The notes under the pieces are model-generated. The model had not been told where the DNA came from. It ran no database searches and saw nothing but the letters and a program-made list of their open reading frames with translations. From assembly GCF_035610345.1 (NCBI RefSeq), contig NZ_CP141212.1:2831001-2895000 (forward strand): a stretch of 64,000 nt of DNA. The letters run 5' to 3'. Below, piece by piece: positions 26,834-35,124 of the stretch (position 1 is its first letter; each line of letters starts with the position of its first letter). The translations under genes were made by a program, and so were the position numbers. Source of the DNA: Sinorhizobium meliloti (GTDB lineage Bacteria; Pseudomonadota; Alphaproteobacteria; Rhizobiales; Rhizobiaceae).

Positions 26834-27820
26834 ATGGCAAGGGAAAAGACTTCCGGCAGGACCGGCGAGGAAACCACGGCGGGGATACCCACCGAGTTCG
26901 ATGATGCGGTGATGTGGGCCGCCTGGCTCTACTATGCCGACCAGATGACGCAGAGCGAGATCGCCAAGCAGCTCAACGTATCGCGAGCCACCATCGTCAA
27001 TTACCTGCAGGAGGCACGCGAGCGCGGCATCGTCTCCGTGAACATCAACCCCAAGGCCGGCGGCCGCACCAGCGTCGCCCGCGCGCTGATGGAGAAGTTC
27101 GGCCTTCAAGGCGCCTTCGTCATCCCGAACGGTGACGAGGAGAGCCTGTCGCAGCGGCTCGGCGAAGCCGGCGCGCGCGTGTTGGCCGACCAGATCGAGG
27201 ACGGCGATACGATCGGCGTCGCCTGGGGGCGCACCGTACTCGCCGTCGCAGACCGCATTTCCCTGACGCGCCCTGTCGGAAATCTTACCGTGGTGCAGGT
27301 CTCCGGCAGTTCGACCGGCGAGCCCAACTTCTCGCCCGAACTCTGCACCTCCCTGCTTTCGAACCGCATCCACGCCCGCTGCGTCAACCTTTTGGCGCCT
27401 GCCGTTCTGTCGACGCGCGAGCTGAAGGCGGCGTTGCTCAACGAGCCGGTGCTGAGGAAGCAGATGGATCTGGTGCATTCGACCAACCGCATTCTCTTCG
27501 GCGTCGGCGACATCGGCCCGAAGAGCACGGTGCGGGCCTCCGGCATCGCAAGCCGGGAGGAGATAGACGACTATGTCGCGCGCGGTGCCACGGCCGTGAT
27601 TATCGGTCGCTTCATCGATGCGCATGGTGCCGCGATCGGCGGAGACCACGATGAAAGGATGGTCGGCATTTCGCTCGACGAGCTGAAGCAGGTGGCGAGC
27701 CGCATTTGCGTGGCCGGAGGCGCGGTCAAGATCGCCGCGATCACCGCCACGCTCGAAGCCGGCTACGCCACCCATTTCGTAACCGACATCGCCACGGGAG
27801 AGGCGTTGCTGGCGAAGTGA
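26834..27820 (+). CDS. SorC/DeoR-family sugar-binding transcriptional regulator
   Basis: 328 residues from the chosen ATG; in-frame upstream starts exist, and the ribosome site is weak here. Residues about 25-65 form the DNA-binding helix-turn-helix (MTQSEIAKQLNVSRATIVNYLQEA). Residues about 75-325 are the SorC sugar-phosphate-binding domain, including GVAWGRTVLAVAD and GVGDIGPKST. The erythritol repressor EryD has the same architecture. It is divergent from the ten-gene operon and followed by the kinase gene, so it probably represses both until a phosphorylated intermediate appears. Confidence 0.9.
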   Translation: MAREKTSGRTGEETTAGIPTEFDDAVMWAAWLYYADQMTQSEIAKQLNVSRATIVNYLQEARERGIVSVNINPKAGGRTSVARALMEKFGLQGAFVIPNGDEESLSQRLGEAGARVLADQIEDGDTIGVAWGRTVLAVADRISLTRPVGNLTVVQVSGSSTGEPNFSPELCTSLLSNRIHARCVNLLAPAVLSTRELKAALLNEPVLRKQMDLVHSTNRILFGVGDIGPKSTVRASGIASREEIDDYVARGATAVIIGRFIDAHGAAIGGDHDERMVGISLDELKQVASRICVAGGAVKIAAITATLEAGYATHFVTDIATGEALLAK

Positions 27821-27884
27821 TCAGGGCGACCCCGGTCGTCCGGTGCGGCTGATCTCGGCCGGGAGGAAGGGCCAATGCGTGTGG

Positions 27885-27905
27885 TGCGGTCTAAGGAGGA
27901 CCGCA
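27885..27905 (+). promoter_or_regulatory. hairpin ahead of the FGGY kinase gene
   Basis: TGCGGTC / GACCGCA pair perfectly around a loop that holds AAGGAG, about 28 bases before the kinase ATG. It could be a leader structure; the true kinase ribosome site GGAGGAGG lies downstream and is free. Confidence 0.35.
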
Positions 27906-27932
27906 TGGTGTTGAGCCGTGGAGGAGGTGCGC

Positions 27933-29438
27933 ATGCAGCTGGACGAACGCTATGTCATCGGCTTGGATTCATCGACCCAGTCCGTCAAGGCCATCGCCTG
28001 GACAGCGGACGGCACACCCCGTGCCGAGGGCCGCGCGCCGCACCGCATCTCGACGCCGCATCCGCTCAAGGCGGAGCAAGATGCCGAGGACTGGTGGTCG
28101 GCCGCCTGCCAGGCGCTGTCATCACTCATGCGCCAGATCGATCCGGCCCGGGTCGACGGTATCGCGATTTCGAACCAGCGCGAAACGATGGTCCTGCTCG
28201 GCCGGGACCGAAAGCCGCTCAGCCCGGCAACCCTCTGGCTCGACCGCCGCGCGCAGGACGTGGTTCAGCTGCTCGCGGACGAATTCGGCGCCGAGCGGCT
28301 GCATGCGACCTCGGGCAAGCCGGTCGACACCATTCCCTGCGTGTATCGCCTTTTCTATTATCGGCAGTATGAGCCGGAAATGCTGGACCGCGCGGCGCAG
28401 ATCCTGAGCGTACATGATTACCTGACTCAGAAGCTGACTGGCGAGGCCGCTGCAAGCTGGACCAGCGGCGATCCCTTCGGGCTCCTCGATATCGAGACGA
28501 AGCAATGGTCCCGCGCGATTCTCGACCACCTCGGCATTCCGCTCGCCAAGCTGCCGCCGCTTTACCGGCCCGGTACGCTGATCGGCGAGGTAACCGCGGA
28601 TGCCGCGGCGGCGACGGGCCTCGCCGCGGGGGTGCCGGTCTATGCCGGCGGCGGCGACGGCCATTGCGCCGGCCTGGGAGTCAATGTGATCAAACCGGGC
28701 GTCGTCTATCTCAATCTCGGCACGGCCGTCGTCGGCGGTTGCTGGACCCCGACGCGCAAGCTCAGCCGGTACTGGCGCACCCTGGTTTCGCCGAGCGGCG
28801 AAGGCTATCTGCTCGAAAGCTGCCAGCGCGCAGGCGCCTATTTCGTCAACTGGCTGCTGGACACCTTCGCCGGAGGACGATCGGATCCCTCAATTTTTGA
28901 GAGGCTCGAAGCGGACGCGGCCAGCCTGAGTGTCGGCTCCGGTGGCGTCACCGTCTGCTCCTACCTCATGGGCTGCATGGACCCGCACTGGGACGCGGAT
29001 GCCCGCGCAGCCTTCACCGGCATGGGTCCTGAGACGGGCATGGGCCATCTCTACCGTGCCTCGATGGAAGCCATTACCCTGGAATTCGTCCGGTCCCTGC
29101 GCGAGATGAGATCGATGGGCGTATTGGCCGACCGGATCTTCGTCATCGGCGGCGGCGCCGGCAGCCCGCTTTGGCGGCAGATGATCGCGGATGCCAGCGG
29201 ACTGCCTGTCATTCGCAGCCTTTCCGACGAGGCCTCCGCACTCGGCGCCGGGATGTCCGCTGCCGTCGGCGCCGGCTGGTACGGGCATTTCAGCGAGGCC
29301 GCCGACGCCATGTCGCGCCTCGCCGAACAGGTCGAACCGCGCCCAGCCACCGCCGAAGCATGGGCGGCACTGTCCCGCCGGCAGGCAAACCTCTACCACG
29401 CGATCCGCCACCTCGACCATGCCGATAACGGCGCCTGA
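27933..29438 (+). CDS. FGGY-family carbohydrate/polyol kinase
   Basis: 501 residues; the ATG is preceded by GGAGGAGG five bases away, so the in-frame GTG further up was not used. N-terminal phosphate loop GLDSSTQSVKA, IAISNQRETMVLL, the adenosine region GGGDGHCAGLGVN and the second FGGY signature IFVIGGGAGSPLWRQMI are all present. It phosphorylates a sugar or polyol with ATP in the cytoplasm. Size and company (SorC regulator, GlpD-like gene) recall EryA of erythritol catabolism; xylulokinase and gluconokinase are other relatives. The substrate is unresolved. Confidence 0.9.
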   Translation: MQLDERYVIGLDSSTQSVKAIAWTADGTPRAEGRAPHRISTPHPLKAEQDAEDWWSAACQALSSLMRQIDPARVDGIAISNQRETMVLLGRDRKPLSPATLWLDRRAQDVVQLLADEFGAERLHATSGKPVDTIPCVYRLFYYRQYEPEMLDRAAQILSVHDYLTQKLTGEAAASWTSGDPFGLLDIETKQWSRAILDHLGIPLAKLPPLYRPGTLIGEVTADAAAATGLAAGVPVYAGGGDGHCAGLGVNVIKPGVVYLNLGTAVVGGCWTPTRKLSRYWRTLVSPSGEGYLLESCQRAGAYFVNWLLDTFAGGRSDPSIFERLEADAASLSVGSGGVTVCSYLMGCMDPHWDADARAAFTGMGPETGMGHLYRASMEAITLEFVRSLREMRSMGVLADRIFVIGGGAGSPLWRQMIADASGLPVIRSLSDEASALGAGMSAAVGAGWYGHFSEAADAMSRLAEQVEPRPATAEAWAALSRRQANLYHAIRHLDHADNGA

Positions 29439-29583
29439 CCCATTTTGTGTTGACGACAGTTGGTCGTGAGGCATCGCAGAAACGCGCGGACCTTTCCGAC
29501 ACGCTTGAATTATCCCTGCGAATCGCCACCTGATCACTCGGGCGCGACTCCAAACGCTGGAGTTGCAGAAGGAAGGGGCTGTC

Positions 29584-30570
29584 ATGGGCGGTATGGATAT
29601 CGCAGTCGTCGCATTCGTCGTTGTCGTGATCCTCGTGCTCTTTGCCGGGATCAAGACGGTGCCGCAGGGCTACCGCTATACGGTCGAGCGTTTCGGCCGT
29701 TACACGAGGACGATGGAACCGGGGCTTAATCTCATCGTCCCCTTCATCGATCGCATCGGTTCCAAGCTGAGCGTGATGGAGCAGGTGCTCGACGTTCCGA
29801 CGCAGGAGGTCATCACCAAGGACAATGCGAGCGTGTCGGCGGATGCGGTCGCCTTCTATCAGGTCCTGAACGCCGCACAGGCGGCCTATCAGGTCGCCAA
29901 TCTGGAAAACGCGCTCCTCAACCTGACGATGACCAACATCCGCTCCGTCATGGGCTCGATGGATCTGGACGAACTCCTGTCGAACCGCGACACGATCAAC
30001 GATCGATTGCTCCACGTCGTGGACGAGGCCGCCAATCCCTGGGGCATCAAGATCACCCGCATCGAGATCAAGGACATCGCGCCGCCGAAAGACCTGGTCG
30101 ACGCCATGGCCCGGCAGATGAAGGCGGAACGCGAGAAGCGCGCACAGGTGCTCGAAGCGGAGGGCTCCAGAAATGCGCAGATCCTGCGTGCCGAAGGCGC
30201 GAAGCAATCGGCGATCCTCCAGGCCGAAGGACAGCGCGAGGCCGCCTACCGCGAGGCGGAGGCGCGCGAGCGACTGGCCGAGGCGGAGGCCAAGGCGACC
30301 CGGATGGTCTCCGAGGCGATCGCAGCCGGCGACGTTCAGGCGATCAACTATTTCGTCGCGCAGAAATATACCGAGGCCCTTGCCGCGATCGGAACGGCGA
30401 GCAACCAGAAGATCGTCCTGATGCCGATGGAAGCCTCGTCGCTCATCGGCTCGCTCGGCGGCATAGGCGCGATCGCGAAGGAGGTCTTCGGTGGAGACAC
30501 CGCGTCCTCCCCGCGCCAGCGCCAGTCCACGCCCCGAACCGGTCCTTCCGTTCCCTCGGAAACGCCCTGA
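29584..30570 (+). CDS. SPFH/stomatin-like membrane protein (QmcA type)
   Basis: 328 residues from an ATG with GGAAGGGG upstream. An N-terminal membrane helix covers residues about 4-24. The SPFH/band-7 domain follows (TVPQGYRYTVERFGRY, PFIDRIG, DVPTQEVITKDNASV). Residues about 170-250 form an Ala/Glu/Arg-rich coiled coil (EREKRAQVLEAEG). It oligomerises on the membrane and is thought to organise microdomains or protease access. The NfeD gene nine bases downstream is its usual partner. Confidence 0.92.
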   Translation: MGGMDIAVVAFVVVVILVLFAGIKTVPQGYRYTVERFGRYTRTMEPGLNLIVPFIDRIGSKLSVMEQVLDVPTQEVITKDNASVSADAVAFYQVLNAAQAAYQVANLENALLNLTMTNIRSVMGSMDLDELLSNRDTINDRLLHVVDEAANPWGIKITRIEIKDIAPPKDLVDAMARQMKAEREKRAQVLEAEGSRNAQILRAEGAKQSAILQAEGQREAAYREAEARERLAEAEAKATRMVSEAIAAGDVQAINYFVAQKYTEALAAIGTASNQKIVLMPMEASSLIGSLGGIGAIAKEVFGGDTASSPRQRQSTPRTGPSVPSETP

Positions 30571-30579
30571 GGATCGCCC

Positions 30580-31035
30580 ATGATCACGCGCATCATCCTC
30601 GAACTCGGCCCCTGGAGCTGGTGGGTCCTAGGCCTCCTGCTGCTGGCGGCGGAGCTGATCCTGCCCGGCGTCTTCCTCGTGTGGATCGCGCTTGCCGCGC
30701 TCGTCACCGGGGCCCTCTCGCTCTTCTTCTGGGAGGCGCCGTTCTGGAGTTGGCAGGTGCAGTTCGTCGCCTTCGCTTTGCTCTCGGTCGCTTCCGTCCT
30801 TATCGGGCGGCGCTTCGTCTCCTCTTCCGCCGAGAGCGACGAGCCTCTGCTCAACAGGCGCGGCGAAAGCCTCGTCGGACGGACGGCAGTGCTCGAGCAG
30901 CCGATCAAGGAGGGCCGCGGGCGCGTGCGGCTCGACGATACGACATGGTCCGTCGAGGGCCCCGACCTTCCGGTCGGCACACGCGTGCGCATCGTCGCGA
31001 GCAGCGGCCGCCACCTGACGGTCGAGCAGATCTGA
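30580..31035 (+). CDS. NfeD-like membrane protein
   Basis: 151 residues, the short NfeD form without a protease domain. Two or three membrane segments lie in residues 10-75 (WWVLGLLLLAAELILPGVFLVWIAL). A C-terminal OB-fold covers residues about 85-150 (LVGRTAVLEQPIKEGRGRVRLDDT). NfeD proteins form functional pairs with SPFH proteins; here the two genes are in one operon with a nine-base gap. Confidence 0.92.
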   Translation: MITRIILELGPWSWWVLGLLLLAAELILPGVFLVWIALAALVTGALSLFFWEAPFWSWQVQFVAFALLSVASVLIGRRFVSSSAESDEPLLNRRGESLVGRTAVLEQPIKEGRGRVRLDDTTWSVEGPDLPVGTRVRIVASSGRHLTVEQI

Positions 31036-31065
31036 ACACATCCGCGTTCGGAAACTGCGGTAGAG

Positions 31066-31109
31066 AAACGATTGGTTAACCACGCGCCTTTACGATTGCG
31101 AAACGATTG
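31066..31109 (+). promoter_or_regulatory. three ACGATTG direct repeats ahead of the outer-membrane barrel gene
   Basis: ACGATTG occurs at 31068, 31092 and 31103, with GGTTAACC between the first two. The 11-base and 24-base steps put them on nearly the same helix face. This is a possible regulator-binding array; no regulator is assigned. Confidence 0.35.
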
Positions 31110-31134
31110 CAATCAAATTGCGGACAGACGGCGC

Positions 31135-32571
31135 ATGGTGCCCAATATCTCACGCTCGATGATGGCGGGCGCCTTGCGTGTGAAGCCGCCGGCATGGCTG
31201 CTGGCGGGCTGCGCTTTCCTCGCCTATGCGCCAGCGAGCGCGCAAAGCCTCGGCGATCCATCCCCGGCGGGCGTCTCCGTCGCCGCCTCAGCAGACCAGC
31301 CGCTTCCGGTCTTAATCGACCCGCAGGAGACCGGCGCCCTTGCCGGCACCGACCTTTCGCCTGCCCTGGACGAGGACTTCAACCGCCTGAACCGGCGCGA
31401 GGAGACGATCGACGGGCTGCGCAGGCGCATCGATCCCGATGACGGTCAGGCGCCCGGCATTCGCATCGGCACCTTCGTTCTGAAGCCGGCGCTCAGCGAG
31501 ACCTTCAACCACGAACGGCAGAAGAACGGCGGCAGCAGTCAGAGCCGGAGCTTCATGGAGACCGGGCTCAAGGGTTCGCTCACCTCCGACTGGTCCCGCC
31601 ATCAGCTCAGCGTGACCGGCGAAGGCGTGATCCAGGACAACATATCCGGTGAGGGCCAGGAGGAGCCGCGCGCCGACATCGACGCGGAACTGCGCCTCGA
31701 CCTCGGCGCGGAGACCATTGCAAGGCTGAGGACAGGCTACAGTTTCGAACGCGAAGATGCGAACGACCCGAATGCCATCGCCAATGCAGACAGCCAATCC
31801 GGCGTCCATAGCTATCGCCTGGGCGCCGCGGTCGAGCGCGACCTCGGTCTCATTCGCGGCTCGCTCGGCGTGGATTTCGAGCGCCGCACCTATGGCGATG
31901 TCGAGCTCGACAATGGGACGACGCTCTCGCAGGAGGATCGCGACCGCAATCTCGGCACCCTCACGGGGCGGATCGGCTACGAGCTTTCGCCGGCGCTCGT
32001 CCCCTTCCTCGAGGCCTCCGTCGGCAAATCGATCTATGATCTGCGTCGGGATACGTTCGGCTTCGAGCGCTCCTATGAGAGCTATGCCGGCCGCGCCGGC
32101 ACGGAGGTCGATCTCGGCGAAAAGCTCAACGGTGAACTGGCGCTCGGTTACGAGACCTTCCGCTTCGACGACGAACGGCTCGGCGACCTCAACGGATTCT
32201 CGCTCGACGGCCGCGTCAACTGGTCACCGCACCGCGGCACCGACGTCCTTTTCGGCGTGCTGACCTATGTCGATCCCTCGACCACTCCGGGCGAGGCGGG
32301 ATCGATCAATTACGAGCTGACGAACGTGGTCACGCATCAGTTGCGTTCGACCCTCGTCGGCCGGCTTTCGAACAGTCTCACCCTTCGCGATTTTCCTTCG
32401 GATGCCACCGCCTCCGACGAGACGACCTGGCGAACCGGCGCCGGGCTCACCTGGGACATGAGCCGCTATCTCGCGCTCACCGGAGACGTGAGCTACGAGC
32501 GCACGGAGAGGGACGAGGGTAGCTCGACCGATACCACGCGGGTTGGCCTCGGCCTGACGCTCCGGCGCTGA
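31135..32571 (+). CDS. outer-membrane beta-barrel protein (BBP2-like)
   Basis: 478 residues. A cationic N-terminus and hydrophobic segment end at PASAQS, giving a Sec signal near residue 38. Residues about 40-115 are a periplasmic linker with no known fold. From about residue 120 on, alternating strands with aromatic girdles and dyad turns (SFMETGLKGSLTSDWS, YRLGAAVERDLG, LGYETFRFDDERL) indicate a barrel of the BBP2 family, ending in LGLTLRR. The start is uncertain: the ATG has no clear ribosome site, and two others lie eight to nine codons later. The function is unknown; it may be a porin or adhesin-type barrel. Confidence 0.78.
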   Translation: MVPNISRSMMAGALRVKPPAWLLAGCAFLAYAPASAQSLGDPSPAGVSVAASADQPLPVLIDPQETGALAGTDLSPALDEDFNRLNRREETIDGLRRRIDPDDGQAPGIRIGTFVLKPALSETFNHERQKNGGSSQSRSFMETGLKGSLTSDWSRHQLSVTGEGVIQDNISGEGQEEPRADIDAELRLDLGAETIARLRTGYSFEREDANDPNAIANADSQSGVHSYRLGAAVERDLGLIRGSLGVDFERRTYGDVELDNGTTLSQEDRDRNLGTLTGRIGYELSPALVPFLEASVGKSIYDLRRDTFGFERSYESYAGRAGTEVDLGEKLNGELALGYETFRFDDERLGDLNGFSLDGRVNWSPHRGTDVLFGVLTYVDPSTTPGEAGSINYELTNVVTHQLRSTLVGRLSNSLTLRDFPSDATASDETTWRTGAGLTWDMSRYLALTGDVSYERTERDEGSSTDTTRVGLGLTLRR

Positions 32572-32614
32572 TCGGGAGGGCCGCGTTGCGCGGCCTCCCC
32601 GGCTTACCGCGAGC

Positions 32615-33502
32615 TTACTTCAGACCCTGCAGGAGCGTCTTGAGCGGTCCTTCCACGATGGGGCGGATATCGCCGCGCTCGAGAGCGAAGGCGACGTTCG
32701 CCAGGATGAAGCCGTCCTTGGCGCCGCAATCATACGTATCGCCGCGGAAGCGATAGGCGGCGAAGGCCTGGGCTTCGGCGAGCTTCACCATGCCGTCTGT
32801 CAGTTGGATCTCGTTGCCGGCGCCGCGTTCCTGCTTTTCCAGGATCGGGAAAATCTCCGGCTGCAGGATGTAGCGGCCATTGATGAAGAAGTTCGACGGT
32901 GCCGTCCCCTTGGCCGGTTTCTCGACCATCTTGGTGATCCGGAAACCGTCGCCGACCGTCTCGCCCACGCCGACGATCCCGTATTTATGCGCCTGGTCGG
33001 GCGCGCATTCCTCGACCGCGACGACGTTGCCGCCGGACTCTTCGTAGAGCTCGACCATGCCCTTGAGGCAGCCCTTCTCGCCCTTCATGATCATGTCGGG
33101 CAGGAGCAGCGCGAAGGGCTCGTTGCCGACGAGATCGCGGGCGCACCAGACGGCATGGCCGAGGCCCAGCGGTGCCTGCTGACGGGTGAAGCTCGTGGTA
33201 CCGGCCTTCGGCAGCATGGCTTCGAGGAGCTCGATCTCCGCCTTCTTGTTGCGCTCGCGCAGCGTCTGGTCCAATTCGACCTGGATGTCGAAATAGTCCT
33301 CGATGACCGCCTTGCTGCGGCCGGTCACGAAAATCAGATGCTCGATGCCGGCTTCGAGCGCCTCATCGACGACATATTGGATGACCGGCTTGTCCACCAC
33401 CGTCAGCATCTCCTTCGGAACCGCCTTGGTCGCGGGAAGGAAACGGGTCCCGAGACCTGCAACGGGGAAAACGGCTTTGCGGACTTTGCGCTTGTCGGTC
33501 AT
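32615..33502 (-). CDS. galU: UTP-glucose-1-phosphate uridylyltransferase
   Basis: 295 residues from an ATG with a perfect AAGGAGG site. The nucleotidyltransferase signature [24 protein letters not shown] is followed by [13 protein letters not shown], the substrate segment [12 protein letters not shown] and MVEKP. It makes UDP-glucose for exopolysaccharide, lipopolysaccharide and cyclic glucan; rhizobia often name paralogues exoN. The gene is monocistronic here and divergent from the transglycosylase gene. Confidence 0.94.
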   Translation of the reverse strand: MTDKRKVRKAVFPVAGLGTRFLPATKAVPKEMLTVVDKPVIQYVVDEALEAGIEHLIFVTGRSKAVIEDYFDIQVELDQTLRERNKKAEIELLEAMLPKAGTTSFTRQQAPLGLGHAVWCARDLVGNEPFALLLPDMIMKGEKGCLKGMVELYEESGGNVVAVEECAPDQAHKYGIVGVGETVGDGFRITKMVEKPAKGTAPSNFFINGRYILQPEIFPILEKQERGAGNEIQLTDGMVKLAEAQAFAAYRFRGDTYDCGAKDGFILANVAFALERGDIRPIVEGPLKTLLQGLK

Positions 33503-33802
33503 TGGCACCTCCTTGCAGTGCATCTCAGTCTAGCCTGAAACAGGAAAATTGAATTGGATTTAGTCGCCGACTGCCAATTTTTTGCGAAGGAAGACGACTC
33601 GGTATTTTCATGGTAAAGACTTTGTTGACTTCGTTTCTGTAGGCTTCTCCCTCGACCGATACGGCTTCCGCCGTCCGGTCCCTAGAAGAACCGCATACTG
33701 CCCTTTCCAGTGGCCTGGTGCGGGCAAATTGCGAACCTCGGAGTAGTCGGTTCGGCATGAACGCCGGCTGAACGCTCCACCGAGAAACGGAACCGACAGC
33801 AG
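33503..33802. other. 300-base divergent spacer between galU and the transglycosylase gene
   Basis: The galU ribosome site lies at its left end. An AT-rich stretch around 33545-33625 probably carries the promoters, but no -35/-10 pair stands out. No small gene or stable hairpin was recognised. Confidence 0.35.
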
Positions 33803-35020
33803 ATGATGAAAAACCGCAGGACGTTCTTCCGACATATCGCCGCCGCTCTCGTTGTTGCCGCCGCTTTTGGGTCGTCGCCCGCGCGTGCGGATCAGGGTTT
33901 TCAAAACTGGATCAATAACTTCTATGCAACGGCTGCCAAGAGCGGCATCAGCCAGGCGACCTATCGCAAGGCCTTCGCCGGCGTGAAGACGCCTGATCCG
34001 GCCGTGCTGGAGAAGGCCGCTTATCAGCCCGAATTCAAGCACAAGATCTGGGAGTATGTCGACGCGCGTGTCAATCCGTATACCAAGCGGATAGGACAGG
34101 AAATGGCGGCGAAGCATGCCCGCACGCTCAATGCCCTCGAACGGCACTACGGCGTCGACAAATCCATCCTGCTCGCCATCTGGTCGATGGAATCGAACTA
34201 CGGCGCGATTCTCCAGAAAGACGACCGGCTGCATTACGTGCCGCGGGCGCTGGCGACCCTTGCCTATGCCGATTCAAGGCGGTCCAAATTTGCGAAGACC
34301 CAGCTCATCGCGGCACTGAAGATCCTGCAGAGCGGCGACATCACCCCGCGGGAGCTGACGGGTTCCTGGGCGGGCGCCATGGGACACACCCAGTTCATTC
34401 CGACGAGCTATCTGCTCTATGCGGTCGATGCCGACGGCAACGGCCATCGGGACATCTGGAACTCGGTGCCGGATGCGCTTGCAACGGCTGCCAATCTCTT
34501 GCGGAAGAACGGCTGGCGCCCCGGCGAAACATGGGGTTACGAGGTCGTCCCGCCGGCCAATGCGGCGAAATATTCGGGCCAGACCAAGACGCTCGGCCAG
34601 TGGGCGGCCCTCGGCTTCGCCCGCCCGGGCGGCAAGGGCTTCAGCAATCCGAAGATGCGGGCCGAACTGAAGCTGCCCGGCGGCGGCAGCGGCCCCGGAT
34701 TCTTGATGACGAAGAACTTCTTCGTCATCAAGCGCTATAACGCCTCCGATTCCTACGCGCTCGGGGTCGGGCTTCTTGCGGATCAGATCGCAGGATATGC
34801 CGGCATGCAGCAACGCTGGCCGCGTCCGGACGGTTCGCTCGACATCAGCGAAAAATTCGAGCTGCAGAACCGGTTGAAGGAACTCGGCTATTACGACGGC
34901 GAAGTCGACGGCAACTTCGGCTCGGGCTCGAAAGCAGCAATCCAGGCCTTCCAGACCCAGAACGGCCTGGCGCCGGACGGGGAGCCGACACAGCGTCTGT
35001 TGCGCGCCCTGCGCAGGTGA
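33803..35020 (+). CDS. lytic murein transglycosylase, MltB family, with a peptidoglycan-binding domain
   Basis: 405 residues with a signal peptide ending at SPARA (about residue 29). Residues about 30-325 are a GH103/MltB domain; the catalytic Glu lies in WSMESNYG, and MGHTQFIPTSY and DIWNSVPDALAT are family blocks. Residues about 345-400 are a PG_binding_1 module (LQNRLKELGYYDGEVDGNFG). It cleaves the glycan strand to 1,6-anhydro ends in the periplasm. There is no lipobox, unlike E. coli MltB, so it should be soluble. Confidence 0.92.
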   Translation: MMKNRRTFFRHIAAALVVAAAFGSSPARADQGFQNWINNFYATAAKSGISQATYRKAFAGVKTPDPAVLEKAAYQPEFKHKIWEYVDARVNPYTKRIGQEMAAKHARTLNALERHYGVDKSILLAIWSMESNYGAILQKDDRLHYVPRALATLAYADSRRSKFAKTQLIAALKILQSGDITPRELTGSWAGAMGHTQFIPTSYLLYAVDADGNGHRDIWNSVPDALATAANLLRKNGWRPGETWGYEVVPPANAAKYSGQTKTLGQWAALGFARPGGKGFSNPKMRAELKLPGGGSGPGFLMTKNFFVIKRYNASDSYALGVGLLADQIAGYAGMQQRWPRPDGSLDISEKFELQNRLKELGYYDGEVDGNFGSGSKAAIQAFQTQNGLAPDGEPTQRLLRALRR

Positions 35021-35124
35021 AACGCACCCGCAGCTTTCTCTCATCACGGCGATTCCCGATCAAACGGTGCCAATCGCCGTGATCTGGCGTATGGTTGCGG
35101 GAATGTCTGCCATTCGACGGTGAA

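Noticed and set aside
27875..28372. Alternative frame starting at AAGGAGG-like text before the FGGY kinase
   Set aside because: It overlaps the kinase in another frame and has no domain; the kinase start has its own better ribosome site.
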